Source: Oxytricha trifallax
Taxonomy: Eukaryota; Ciliophora; Spirotrichea; Sporadotrichida; Oxytrichidae
NCBI GenBank assembly: GCA_000711775.1
Contig: ARYC01016986.1
Location: 279,168-343,167 of the forward strand
Reading direction: 5' to 3'
DNA length: 64,000 nucleotides
Each line of letters starts with the position of its first letter. Positions within the stretch are counted from its first letter, which is position 1. Shown piece after piece: positions 13,401-24,900 of this stretch. The notes under the pieces are model-generated. The model saw only the letters and a list, made by a program, of their open reading frames with translations. It did no database searches and had not been told where the DNA came from. A program made the translations under genes and the position numbers.

Positions 13401-16400
13401 TTACAAAATTTTTTCTAATAATTGTTTCATAAATAATGTATCAATTATTTATAAATCAAAAAGAAAACGAGTTTTTAATCTACCAATAATCATTATTAAA
13501 AAATACAATTTGTTTTTAATTTAAACATACTAATTTTTAATCAGAATAAACCATAAGAATTTCCCAGACCTCCATTAATCATTAAATCTTTTCAATTAAT
13601 TTAGAATATATTTGTATTTAAAACTAATAATATTTATGAATATTTTTAATATTTGATTTATGTTTATTCCATTCAATATAAATTAGAATTTATCTTATTT
13701 GAGTATTTATTATGATGATAGTGAGCTTATATTAGGACTTAGAGAAATAAGTACGCCAAAAGATATCCTTGCAAAATATGATGACATTTTTAAAGATCAA
13801 CTTGATTATTATGTAAATATATTTAAATTAAAATTCTTACAAAAAAATATATTACTGCTCATTGCATTTCCCAATTATGTTTTACGAATATATAAATTGA
13901 TTATTGATTGTTTTACGTTTATTATCTAATTTTTAAAGTAAAAATTAATAGCCAATTATTTACCCTTATAAAATAATACAATCATTTTGTAAAATCTATT
14001 CTCTAAAAAATGAAAAATTTCTTAAATAATATAAAGATAACAATTTGATTTAAAAAAAGGATTTTTTTGATTATTTAAAATAAAAGCATAACTAATTGAG
14101 ACAAAAGAAAGCTTAAATTTTGGATATAAGATTATACAATATTAAACATTATTACTAATATTTCATTTTTACATTAATAGTTTATCTGAGTTAAATGATT
14201 TTTTTTCAATAAATAGTAAGAAAATAATTAAACAATATCGATTTTATTATAGAAGAAAGAAAATGAAAAAAGATATTGTCGCATTGATTTAAAAAAATCT
14301 AAGCCTATGTTATAATATCAAATGGCAATATTTTGATAAGCTCATAAGTTTCACTTAAATATTAAAAAAAATAACTATTTTTTTGCATAATCAAACATTA
14401 TTGGACGATAATCAAATCAAACTTATTATTAAATAAATTATGAAAGTAATTCTATAAATTATCTTATAAGAATACTAATCTATTCTTATATTAGTAGTAA
14501 CCAATCGAGTACTATTTAGTAAATCTCCCAGAGACTCTAACTAAGGAACCTAAAAAACTAATGGAAGTACTCTCAGAAACTGAAACGATGGAACTCTTCG
14601 AGACTTTAACAATAAATTCAATAAATTATATTTTAGAATATTTTAAATTATTATATTCTAAAGAATATTGAGAGACACGATTTTAATAAAATATTTCTAA
14701 GCTTTTTAAATATTATGAGTGGTATTCGAATTTATAATTTGTATAATAATCATTGCAATATATTGACCACATAAATCTTGCGCTAAATAATACTTTAATT
14801 ATCACAGAATTTTTAACATTAAGAATATGCTTTAAATACTTTTTTTCTCACTTAATTTTATAATTTAATCTCTAAATATTAGTAAGATATGCTTTCCAAA
14901 TGATTAATTGAATTCTAATGAATTAAATTGGAGTTTAGGGTTTACAAATCCAAACAATTATAAACTTCAAGTGGAATTCTTATACAAAAACTTTCTTTTA
15001 GACTTAATTCAATATCTTCCTGATATTAGGGTTTAAAATCTAGGTATAAATTGTAGAGTAATTATTAAATAAAATTTAAATTAATGACAATTACATAAAG
15101 CAATTTAACTCAATATGATAGTAAATCTTTCAAAATATAACTTGCTGTTTTTCTATAATGTTTTAAATTAAACTTATTTTACAATATTCTGCTTGTCCTT
15201 TATGATTGAAATTCTGTATTCCCTGATTCTAGTAGACAGAAGAAGTGACCCTATAACTGATGAGAGAAATCTAATTGTTCAGTACTCTCTAAAGGCTGTG
15301 TCATTTCTGATATTGATTTATTTCTTCGTTTACGAGATAAAATAAGCAATTAAGCAAGAAAACTACATGAAGGAAATATGGAATTTCTTTGATTACTCTC
15401 TCATAATCGCTTATACTCTATTATAGTAGTAATACATATTAAATAAAACAAATGAGATAAAAATATTTAAATCTTTCATGTATTATACTTTGACCATAAA
15501 ACCTAAAAACTCATTTTAAAACAAGAATAAAAGACCTTTTCCCAAAAATTTAAACTAAATGAATATGAAATATTTGATTTAAGTCAAACTATTAATTCAG
15601 TAATTCATTTTATTATAAAATTATATTCAATTATTAAGATACATTTCTCCACAAATATGGAACATTTTCGTCTTCAGCCCAAAGCAGAGCATTTATTGAG
15701 TTACATTCAAAGATTTTTATTGTTAGAGAACATTCATTTATTTATGGGTTTAAAAATGTTAATATATTATATATTTTCTCAATTTATTTTAATTTTTAGC
15801 AAAAACTGGTTTCGAAGCAAGCTATCCTTATGAAGACTTCATTTAAACTGAAATAATAAACTACGGTTTATTAATTATTCTAGTTTTAATTATTTAAATT
15901 TTTACTCAATTACAAATATAATGGGAAAAAATGTTATATAATCAGAAAATGAATTCTTATAGAACTTAAAATCTATTTTCAAAGTTATTTAACTCATGTT
16001 ATTTGTATATTTAAAATATAAACTCTGATATTTAATCAATAAATTAATTATGTTTTATGTAAGAGAGCAGATAATAGAAGTTTATTCACATATTTTCATT
16101 TTTACAAATTAACCATATCTAAAATCCCATAGAATAACCTTGTCAAAAATTTATAGGAAATCAAATAAAAATGCAAATTCTTTAGAATATGCTTAGTCTA
16201 TGAAATTGTAATCTATATTATAGAGCAATTATCTAAATCAAATCTTATTCTAAATAAAGACGAAAACATATAAAAGTAATTTTATAAAAAACTAGTCTCT
16301 CTAATAATTATTTTCACGATAAAAAGCATATTTGTAAAAAGATAATTTTTAATAAGGTTATTAAGGATTTTATAAATCGTTTCAAAGACTTAAATTCATA

Positions 16401-19400
16401 AGCAGAATGCAAGACATCAAAATTTATCTAATCCTACGAACAATAATTTAAATTCCGTATAACTAAATTCTATTATATAACTCTTAAAAATTTATAGAAA
16501 AAAGAAGAATTTCGACTTTCAAATTTATTCTGTTGCTAAGATATAAAGTTAAATTTTAAATTAATTTAAAAGTAAAATTAATTACTTTACTGAAAGTTAG
16601 CTAAAATACTATAATTATATGTGAAGTAGAGATTTGATCATATTTATAGTAATAGTTAACCAAATAAAGATTCTGCTCTTTTAAATGTTTTAGACTACAT
16701 TAGTGTACATAATTTTGAATTAATCTATATCATGACCGAAGGGTTTTAGGGATTTAAATTATAATACTAAAGCTAGTTATTGTATAAATGGAATTTTTAA
16801 AGAATTATTACATATATATTTTATTAATATTTTAACTAAATTTTTAATGATAATATAGTATTTCTGACATTTTTGAAGATAAACTTCTTCTTAAGAATCT
16901 ACGATGGGTTCAGTTTCTTGGTATCCATGATGGCAGCAGTGTTTGTGGATCTGAAATATTTCATAGGTTTCTTCTTAATCTTTATTTTGGAATTTGGACT
17001 TGTGTTTGCTATACTATTTGATGCTATTTCCATTGAAGAATATTAAGGCATTGGCATTTTTGCTTACATCATGATGGCATTCAGAACCTCTTCTGGAGAC
17101 TTTAACGTTGACTCTTATAAAGATCAATCATCTTCACTTGTGATATTAGTCAAAAATTTATAATATCTCAATAATTAAATAAATTTGGGGGGGGGAAGTT
17201 TCCTGCACTCGAGGAAGTTTCCTGCACGCTTTAATTTTTTTATGTTAAATTTAATAAATTTGACATAAATTAACAAAATTAATATTTTTTTACCCATTAA
17301 ATATTAAGAGCATATCGCTCATCATTGAAGTAGTTAAAGAAAATATAGTCTAACATTATAAAGGCATGGTAAGAACAAGAAAAATTCAATCAGAATTTCA
17401 ATAAAAATTGGATAAAATATTTGGAATTACTATAACAGAACCTATAAATATTAGATGAAAAATGTCAGAGTTGTTGGAATCTGAAGAGAGATATTGACTA
17501 TTGATTAAAAAATTAAAGTATAATTAAATGTTGAAATTAGTCCTGAAGTTAGTTGATAGTTTTTATAAAGATTAATTTAATTAAAAAAATAAAAATTAAA
17601 AAAATTTAAAAGAGTGCAGGAAACTTCCCTAAAATTTTTTTTTTATCATAAACCGGTGCAGGAAACTTCCCCCCCCATAAATTTATATAAACTTAATTTA
17701 AAAGCAAAATTTAATATAAAAAACTAAAAATAATAATTGCATTTAAATTTTACTAAATTTAACTAAATTAATGATTAAATAATTAAAATACATTATCTTT
17801 AAACAATAATATCCTGGGTGATTTGGATTATTTAATAGACAATATTTTTAGATTAATTATTTTTTAACTTTCTTACTCAACCAAAACTAATTAATAGCAT
17901 TATTTTTTAATTATTTATTTCAATAGCAAAAAGTATATAGCAAGGGTTATATATTTTTCGAATTAAAAATTAATATCTTATGTTTTAAAATTGCGAAGCA
18001 AATTTTTTTTATTTTTAAATTAATGGTATTTTTAATATATTTTAGATATATTTATATTTTGTAAAATTTATTAATTTAAATCTTTAGTTTTTTTTTTTAA
18101 AAATGAATAATGATAATATCTTCAATTATTAGGTTCTATATCATATTAAACTAATAAATTATCGAGATAATAAATTAAAATCTAACAGATATTAATTTTG
18201 ATTTATAAGTGAAAGATTTCATAAGTTGGCCAGGTAATTTATTGAGTAAAATTTGAATTTGTGTGCTACAATAAAAATAGCAACTTTTAAATATAATTGT
18301 CCTTCTAAATTTTTAAATGGCATTTACTTGTGTATTACTAGTGCAATTTTTTATTTTTCAAAAGTAAGAATTTAATTTACTTTACTTTTTAATTCTAGAA
18401 TTTATAGGTATTAGAAGATTGATAAAAATAATATTATTTACACATTTATACAACTTAAAATAAAGAACTATTCTATAATGACAATGCTTTCTAAATTGTT
18501 TTAATAAACTCCTTCGTTTAATTTTTATTAGAGCTACATTATTGATATCTCTAAACAAATGTTTTTAGGAAACAATATCGTTGAAATGTTTTGATAAGAG
18601 TGAGTTAAAAGTTACTCATTAAGAAGTAATAGTATTTCTAATTTTTGTAATCTAATGATTGCTAATTAATTAAAGTTTTATAAAATCTATAATCTTTTGG
18701 TTTATTGCAGTGATGTTGCTGAATGTGATGTTTATGAATTTCATAATCGCAGTTATCTCTGAATCCTATGAGAAGGTGATGCAGAAATTGGTAGCAGAAA
18801 GTTACAGAGTCAAAGTCCAAATGATTGTGGAAAGGGAATTGCACTTTAGTGAGGAAGAACTGACTTCAGAAAAATACTTTCCTAAGTATTTGATATTGAG
18901 AAGACCAGTTTCAAGTTCAGAGGGTGAGAACGGAGAATCAAAACCTCTCTTCTCTCCATTAATTATGAATTTTAATAATAAATTATTTAGAAAAAAGTAT
19001 ATTTTCTTTAAATTTTTTTCATAATATTATTCAATTATATTTACAAAGTTCTTTATTATCTCTAATTCAGGAAATAATTGATATTTTTTTATAGAACTAA
19101 AATTTTGGGAAATTTTTTTAAAACGAATATACTATTAATTATTAAGGATTAATATAAATTCTAATCAATATACCCCTCTTTACCCTCCCCCCACCCCCCC
19201 TCATCTCAATCTTCAAAAATATAATTTTTTCTAAAAGTAAAAATTGATATCTACTACTCATTCGAGTTATAAAGAGTTGAAGATGATTTGATTGATTTTA
19301 ATTTGAAAAATATTACTTTAATAATATATTCTTACGATTAAAGCATAAATAAAACAAAGGTTTGATTGTCGTTGTAAAATTATAAATCAATAATTAATAA

Positions 19401-20734
19401 CGAAATTAGTATAATATAACAAAAAATCATCATAAAAAAACTAGATTCAGCTGTCAATGATAAAAAATTTTATTTGAAATTGGGTATTCTAAATGTGGTG
19501 TGGTGGGGAGAAGTATCTCCTTTAGAAAAAATATGTATTAAACCAAATATTTAGGAGATTAAATTGAACAAATTTGGCCAATTTCTAATGGTTTAATTAA
19601 TAAAAACAAACATTAGCAATACATTTACTAGGTGTTATAAATACACTTATACCAGAAGACATTACATTTTAATAATATGGCTCTATATTTAATGAATAAT
19701 CTGCTGAAATTAGCACATTAAATAAATAATATGATTTGATGAAGTACTTGGGTAATAAACTCAATTTAGAATTCTATATAAAACAATCAATTTATTGATT
19801 TAATAATAATAAAAATAGTCGTGAATAGCTTTTATACAATTAATTGTCTATAATTTAATTTAAAAAATAATTTATTTTTAGGATTAAATGGCAAGGCTTT
19901 GTCAAGGACATCAAAAATACAATAAAAACTGCGAGTACAAAGCAAAAGTCAGACATTCAATACTGATTGGAGGATTAAAATAACAATTAAAAATATTTGG
20001 ATTAAAAAATAAAATTAAAATTTATAAATTTACTAGGTTAATAAGTAGAATTTTATTTATTTATGGAGCATATTGATTAAGTAATTTCCTCCTTAGATTA
20101 ATTTTATTAGATCTTACCCTTTATTATATAGTTTTCATATTTAAAAAAATCAAAGAATTTAATATTTAAAGAATATTTTCAAATAAATTATAAATTTTAA
20201 ATATAAATTCAATAAAGTAAAACCCATATACTTAATATAAGCTCAAAGCGAAAAATCATAAGTATAGAATAATAAATTATAGTCTTAAACCGAGAAAATT
20301 GAACTTCAGAGCGAAAATTTGAAGAGTGAGGTTTAAATCATAAAAGCTGAAACGTAACAAATAAATAGAAACTTTGATTCAATTTAAACTGATATTAAAG
20401 AAACCAAGCAAGAAATTTTGGCAATAAAAGATGGTTTAGAAGGAAAATCATATTTTTAAAATATAATAATAAGATGTTTACCCATTAATTATGATTTAAT
20501 TTTTTAGTAAAATCAACAGAAGCATTATAAAATTAATTGTTGATCCTTAATTAATAGTTCGATGCTTAGGAGAGTAAAATAGAGACAATAAATAATAAAC
20601 TTTCCGAGTTTATTGATGATTAAAAATTACAAAATGCAGCAATAATCTAAGCAAAAATAATTTATCACATATTTCATTATTTATTACTATTCTTGTCAGG
20701 GATTACTTTAATTTTATTAGGGAATAAATTATGA
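2582..20734 (+). CDS. TRP/polycystin-like cation channel gene split into about 19 MDSs
   Basis: Germline version of a macronuclear gene for a membrane cation channel. Read with TAA/TAG as Gln, the blocks give an N-terminal propeller-like region, a linker with an ankyrin-like patch, a TRP/PKD transmembrane core and a C-terminal coiled coil. The proposed start is the ATG at 2827 and the stop is TGA at 20732-20734. Collapsing these repeats joins neighbouring blocks in frame: TAAT, TGATA, GACT, AATA, AAAA, GCAG, GGAG, TGAT, TTTATTAT, GTAAAT, AATTC, TTTAG, ATTCAATA (with a 25-nt intron) and AAAATCA. Junctions near 7.4-10.2, 15.05-15.2, 15.4-16.9 and 17.2-18.7 kb are not resolved. The first two blocks look swapped. 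Ion selectivity cannot be read from the sequence. Family call: ion_trans/PKD_channel type, good confidence; exact subfamily unknown. Confidence 0.85.
2644..3494 (+). other. IES region with pointer TGATA, containing the first MDS
   Basis: TGATA at 2639-2643 and 3490-3494. Collapse gives an in-frame join (EEGDKIIEPH). The insert itself contains the block 2827-2946 with the start codon, which is what makes the locus look scrambled. Confidence 0.55.
3563..4001 (+). other. IES, pointer GACT
   Basis: GACT at 3559-3562 and 3998-4001. Removal gives RYNMTEKKFLLIK in frame. The insert is AT-rich with no mobile-element ends seen. Confidence 0.7.
4120..4941 (+). other. IES, pointer AATA
   Basis: AATA at 4116-4119 and 4938-4941. 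Removal gives LGVEVNSDEIIYKD in frame. AT-rich; nothing else recognised. Confidence 0.7.
5363..5390 (+). repeat. Possible relic of a TBE terminal repeat
   Basis: AACCCTTTCAATAGTTTGAT here matches the inner part of the TBE copy 2 left end at about 36502-36525 with one difference. No C4A4 outer end and no further element sequence was found. A short match, so only suggestive. Confidence 0.3.
6534..6943. mobile_element. Foldback element, about 410 bp (palindrome 1)
   Basis: Two arms of about 182 bp (6534-6715 and 6761-6943) are inverted copies with roughly two differences, around a 45-bp spacer. Ends read TATTGTAGGAATAC...GTATTCCTACAATA. No coding capacity. Near-identical arms point to a recent insertion or gene-conversion upkeep. 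It lies within a channel-gene IES, so it would be removed in development. Its ends differ from the TGTTCACC family found at 12439 and 33631. Confidence 0.85.
7158..7232 (+). other. Short IES, pointer GCAG
   Basis: GCAG at 7154-7157 and 7229-7232. Removal gives SKLIVQNLNFSDEPI in frame. 75 bp, AT-rich. Confidence 0.8.
7441..10169 (+). other. Long IES, boundaries unresolved
   Basis: AT-rich sequence between channel-gene blocks. A TAT repeat could serve as pointer but is too short to trust. It contains a short G-run-ended element at 7609-8016. No genes recognised. Confidence 0.5.
7609..8016. mobile_element. MITE-like element, GGGGGGAAGTTTCC family, copy a
   Basis: Left end GGGGGGGGAAGC at 7609-7620 with a nearby GGGAAGTTTC, and right end CCAGGAACTTCCCCCC at 8001-8016, in inverted orientation. 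AT-rich, non-coding interior, 408 bp. The most diverged of four copies in the window; no clear target duplication. Confidence 0.6.
10170..15040 (+). CDS. Channel gene MDSs 8-13: cytoplasmic linker
   Basis: Blocks: about 10170-10235, 10534-10679, 11546-11813, 13706-13818, 14519-14619 and 14911 to about 15040. Joins through GGAG, TGAT, TTTATTAT, GTAAAT and AATTC are all in frame. The patch QGQSPLDRVTKSNFYYDD spans the TTTATTAT pointer and resembles the start of an ankyrin repeat (SPLD.A). Acidic stretches such as LSETETMELFETL follow. Region role inferred: cytoplasmic domain before the first membrane helix. Left edge of the first block and right edge of the last are approximate. Confidence 0.75.
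10236..10537 (+). other. IES, pointer GGAG
   Basis: GGAG at 10232-10235 and 10534-10537. Removal gives NKITLGSIFGEYYN in frame. 302 bp, AT-rich. Confidence 0.7.
10680..11549 (+). other. IES, pointer TGAT
   Basis: TGAT at 10676-10679 and 11546-11549. Removal gives IFCDIDDLETLVSV in frame. AT-rich; no element seen. Confidence 0.7.
11814..13713 (+). other. IES, pointer TTTATTAT, carrying a foldback element
   Basis: TTTATTAT at 11806-11813 and 13706-13713. Removal gives TKSNFYYDDSELILG in frame, and the pointer is long enough to be persuasive. It contains the foldback element 12439-13053, so this 1.9-kb IES grew by transposon insertion. Confidence 0.8.
12439..13053. mobile_element. Foldback element of the TGTTCACC family (palindrome 2)
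   Basis: Begins TGTTCAC and ends GGTGAACA. Arms of about 290-300 bp (12439-12728 and 12755-13053) are near-perfect inverted copies around a spacer of about 26 bp. C-runs and G-runs lie near the outer ends. Flanks ACTAAG (12433-12438) and ACTTAG (13054-13059) look like a 6-bp target duplication with one change, matching the 6-bp duplication of the related element at 33631-34646. Non-coding, so it must be moved by a transposase encoded elsewhere. Confidence 0.8.
13819..14524 (+). other. IES, pointer GTAAAT
   Basis: GTAAAT at 13813-13818 and 14519-14524. Removal gives LDYYVNLPETLTKEP in frame. Confidence 0.8.
14620..14915 (+). other. IES, pointer AATTC
   Basis: AATTC at 14615-14619 and 14911-14915. 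Removal gives LTINSNELNWSLGF in frame. Confidence 0.75.
15175..18990 (+). CDS. Channel gene MDSs 14-16: transmembrane and pore region
   Basis: Three blocks: about 15175-15440, about 16865-17160 and about 18690-18990. The first gives hydrophobic helices ending in IWNFFDYSLIIAYTLL, the classic start of S3 in TRP/PKD channels. The second reads LKINFFLRIYDGFSFLVSMM, further helices, then FAYIMMAFRTSSGDFNVDSY, the pore region. The third reads FWFIAVMLLNVMFMNFIIAV, the S6 helix, followed by the ISESYEKV post-helix segment typical of PKD2-like channels. A short coding-like piece at about 15800-15850 may be another block. Junctions between these blocks are not pinned. Confidence 0.85.
17187..17676. 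mobile_element. MITE-like element, GGGGGGAAGTTTCC family, copy b
   Basis: Left end is a run of nine G then AAGTTTCCTGCA; right end TGCAGGAAACTTCC followed by C-run. Each end carries the AAGTTTCCTGCA unit twice (sub-terminal copies near 17213-17227 and 17612-17626). 490 bp, non-coding. The 8-bp direct repeat ATAAATTT at 17179-17186 and 17677-17684 flanks it exactly, as expected of a target duplication. Sits in the channel-gene IES of about 17.16-18.69 kb. Confidence 0.8.
18991..19881 (+). other. IES, pointer TTTAG
   Basis: TTTAG at 18986-18990 and 19877-19881. Removal gives NNKLFRIKWQGFVKD in frame. It includes a G/C-run-bearing stretch (about 19155-19540) related to the sequence at 21430-21545, probably a worn element. 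Confidence 0.7.
19155..19540. repeat. Worn copy related to the TGTTCACC family
   Basis: C-runs at 19170-19200 and a G-rich right part at 19495-19515. The section around ACTAGATTCAG...TTGGGTATT (19440-19488) is repeated at about 21440-21490, where it leads to a clear ACCTCGGGGTGAA end. No intact ends here. Confidence 0.4.
19877..20734 (+). CDS. Channel gene MDSs 17-19: C-terminal coiled coil
   Basis: Blocks 19877-19962, 20207-20450 and 20519-20734. The sequence is Gln-, Glu- and Lys-rich with heptad-like spacing (QTEKIELQSENLKSEVQ). Collapsing AAAATCA at 20444-20450/20519-20525 continues the coiled coil exactly (LEGKSTEALQNQLLIL). The ATTCAATA join needs a 25-nt intron at 20218-20242 (GTAAAA...ATAAG) to stay in frame. 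The final residues before TGA are hydrophobic, so the last part may instead be IES; the true end could lie elsewhere (a coding-like patch is at about 20930-21030). Confidence 0.7.
19963..20214 (+). other. IES, pointer ATTCAATA
   Basis: ATTCAATA at 19955-19962 and 20207-20214. The join is out of frame unless a 25-nt intron beginning GTAAAACCC (20218-20242) is spliced; with it, the coiled coil continues as SDIQQTQSEKSQ. Confidence 0.65.
20451..20525 (+). other. Short IES, pointer AAAATCA
   Basis: AAAATCA at 20444-20450 and 20519-20525; 75 bp. The join is perfect in frame and in protein character (coiled coil on both sides). Confidence 0.9.
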
Positions 20735-21998
20735 AAATTGACATGAAATTTATTATTGATATTTAAAAATTAAATATTTAGATTTCATAAATATATTGTA
20801 AACTCTCTTATATTGTTATAGCCTGAATAAGTAATTATATATTTTATAAAATACTTATTCAGAAAAATTATTAAAAGATATTACTCACTTTAAATTCTTA
20901 ATCTATAAACAATTCTATCTGAGATTACTTTGATAATCATAAATAAAAACTCTTAGTATTTAGTTTATGGTGTTGAATATAATTGCTTCAAAAGAATTCC
21001 AAGCCTCTACTATGAGTTTAGGAGTAATGATTAATACTTATAGATGCATTTTAATAATAATTTAAAAATAAAATAAATATTAATTTTTATATTTTAATTC
21101 TCTATATTTCCTCTAAATTATATATCTAAATTATTTAAATTAAATAAATTTAAAGCATTTTAATCTATAGGAGTATCTAACTATTTCATGATTATTTAAT
21201 ATTGTAAAAATGCTATGACTTTTATCTTATAGGTTCAATAAATAACCATTGAGAGTTTTTATCATGCATTTAATTTATAAAATTTTTAATTTGTAATAAA
21301 TTTAATTCTAAACTTAAATTTAATCATCTTGAAATATAAGAAATTTTAAAATTCAAAATAGTAAATTAAAATGAATTATTTTTTAAATAAAATTTATGTA
21401 ATTTACTTAAAAATTTCATAGAAGAGAGAAGTCATAAATTACTAGATTCAGACCTTGTGGATGTAAATTTTCATTTATAATTGGGTATTTATTGGACCCA
21501 TTTATTTAGGTGTGAGTAGAGTAGGGATACCTCGGGGTGAAAAAATATTCTTTCTAAATAAAAAAAATAGAAATAATAATTTCCTTTCTCTATTAAAGAG
21601 TGCTTACAATTCTTTCCAATTTATATGTTTAAAACAGCTTTTAAATTCAAATCTACTTTTAGTATAATCAATATTATTGTTGTTTAGATTGTTTAAAATA
21701 AAATCTTACATTTGATAAATTTTATTATTATTTTATTATAGCTATTAATTTCTTTATTTAAAATCAAGAAGTATCACCATATTTACTCCGAATATGAAAA
21801 TTATTTTGATTTAGGAAATTTAATTTATTTGAGTATGATTATTACATAGAATAAAATTCACTTCTTAAAATGAAATAGCCTTTAGCCTAAACAGAAAATA
21901 TGTACTTATTTAGAAACTATAAATTGATAAGTTATTAACTTAATTAAAACTGTTTTTAAGATATATAGTTTTTTATGAAGTTAGATATGGTGATTTAA
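20735..21998. other. Gap between the convergent channel and MORN genes
   Basis: AT-rich. A coding-like patch at about 20930-21030 could be the true last block of the channel gene. Around 21430-21545 lies a worn mobile-element end with ACCTCGGGGTGAA (21529-21541), matching the ends of the foldback elements at 12439 and 33631. No paired left end found. Confidence 0.45.
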
Positions 21999-24900
21999 TC
22001 ATAGCCATTCTGATCTCTTCCCTTCAGCCCAGATTCCTTTTTTAAACATTTTATTAAAAAAATGAATTTTAAAGAATTTTAAATTAATTTAACCACACCA
22101 GAGCTAGCTGTGTATTCGCCTTCTCCGTGTTATTTTCCATTTTTCCATTTATGTAAATCTTATATTTATTGATATAAGGAAATGATGTAAATAATTTTTA
22201 AATAATTTAAAATAAAACTGATTGACCTGAATATATCCTACCATCTGGCCAAGATAATGTTCCAAACCCGTTTTTCTTTTCTTCCAAGTACTCTCCAACA
22301 TACTTACGCCCATCAGCCCAGATGTAAACTCCTTTGCCATGCATTTTGTTATTGAGCCATGTGCCATCGTATTGGCGTCCATCTTTCCATTTATAAACTC
22401 CATAACCTTCGATGATGTTGTCCACGAATTCACCTTCGTATTAAGATCCATCTGCCCAATTAAATTTACCTCTTCCGTTTTTCTTTCCATATGCATAGTT
22501 ACCATCGTATACATCTCCCTCTGGCCAAGTTTAATAAATTTTTTAAAGTAATCAATTGATTTAGTAGAATGAATAATAGAATATATCAAAGTTTCTATGC
22601 CCTTTCCGTGTTATTTATCATTAACCCAGCCACCCACATATTTGGCTCCATCTGCATGAGTGTAAGTTCCTTGACCATTAGGGTTGTCTTTTACCCACTA
22701 TCCAAGATAGATAATATCAAATGCTTCAATTATTAATTTTATGAAGATGTGAAAATAATTGTTTGCAGAAATATAGCATATCGGCTTTGGATATTCGCTG
22801 CATTAAAATGGACTATTTTTTTATCACAAAATAAAAGATCATTTAAACGAATTATTACTTTAAAAGTGGGGACAATCAATATTTCACTATGACTTTAATT
22901 AAAATTATCAATTTTGGGGAAGTCTCAGAGGTTTCCTGCCCCAACATTTATTACTTTATTTATTTAGCAATGAATATTTTAGAAATATATAAATCCCTAT
23001 TGCATGATTATATTTAGAAAAAAATTTATATTATATAATTTTCAAGCTATAAATTTTATTTAACTAATTATATATTTAAAAAACAAGGCTAAATTAACTA
23101 TTTTAATAAAGAATTAATGATATTTTCATTAAAATTTGAAATATTTAATCAAGGAAAAAATGATATTCGATGCTAAATTATAAATAATTAGATCATAATT
23201 GATATTAAAGATTTTGAGAAAATAATAATAATATATTTTTATGTATAGAGCAAGAAACTCCCCCCAATTATTAAATAAATTCAAGAAAAAGAAAATAAAA
23301 GCAATTATTTTAAAATTATTTGTTGATAGATATTTTTATTTTTCATAAATTTGAATTAAGTAAAGAGTTTAGCACCATCGCTGTGATGTAATAGTCCATT
23401 ACCTTCAGCCGAGTCATTGATCCACTCTCCATGATATTTAATAACAAAATTTAACAATAAAATAAAAATTTAAATGCTTACACGCCCAACTTACCACCCT
23501 AAATACCCCATTATATATTTAAATAATTATCTTTGCCTCAATAAAATTCATATTTCTCATCTTGATGAGTTACTACTTTTATTATACGAATACTTATAAA
23601 TAATAAAATATTCTTAACATATTCTATTTATATTCAATTCTTGCTTTACCCATAGTTACTAATTAGTATTTCAAAAATAATCATTAACAATATATTGATA
23701 AATAATACAATTTATTTAATTTTTATAAGATATTATTTATAATAAAATTTTATATTTTATTATAAATACCAAGATTTATAATGTGCTTATATCATCTAAT
23801 ATCAATTTGTTTATTATTTTTATTTTAAAAAAATATTTTGTTGTATATTAAGTTAATTTTAATTTTCAAATTACTCATTATAAATTAATTATTTAAATTT
23901 TCAAAATATTTTAGCTAAAAATTTTTAAAATGGAAAATATTTAATGATAATCTTTACAAAATTAATTTTAGTCTATAACTCTATAGTGTTTGTTAATTAT
24001 TAATTAAATCTGCTTTGTTAAAGTCATTAATCTTAATATCATCAAGCAACTATATTTTTACTAATCTATTGCAATATAATAAATGATTCTAACTACTTCT
24101 AAAAGTGTTCATTAAATTGTATATGACCCATATCTTCCTACGAATTCATCTAATTTTATAATAAAATTTCACCCAAAAAATTAGAATGTATCAATAATAA
24201 GCAAATATAGCCTTGTTAATTTTGATTAATTACTCAAATATTATTTTATTATCTTAATCATGTTTTACATTACTTTTATTAATATTTCCTCACTAGTTAA
24301 ATTTAATATAAGATTAGGTCTAAATAAGTTTGTTGAGGGAACTGTATTATTAATAATATAATAAAATACAAATCCTTCAAGCATATTTATAATTGGAGGC
24401 TACTTTTTGATAATTCTATATGTATATAAATCATTTTACATCCCTAAGCTCTTGGATTTAATGGAATTAAAGTCACAATTATAAATTTAAAATTATTTAA
24501 GAACTAGTACATTTCTTTGTATATGAATTATTTTCCATTATTTGGTTAAGAAAATGAGAAGGTGCAATTTATCAGAATATATTTCTATATTTTGGAATAC
24601 AATTTAGCTAGTCTATAATTGATAGTGTATGTTTAAGCAGATTTATAAAAATGGGCTTTAAACACTTATTAAATAAGGAGTTTGCTTACAAAGAATGAAA
24701 CATCTGTTAAATAGATTTATACTCTTTATAATAGTTTTGCGGTGATTTATATTTAAAATTTTTTTTATGTCAATAAGTAATTATTAACACTACTCGCATT
24801 TACTATGTATTGTCTAAGAATTTTTCCATTTTGAAGAAATTTATATTAGTATATTTTTAACTAATCAAAGATTTGTTATATATTTTAAATGCAAACCTGT

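Noticed and set aside
15800..15850. Extra channel MDS reading TGFEASYPYEDFIQT
   Set aside because: No pointer pair gave an in-frame join; left out of the block list.
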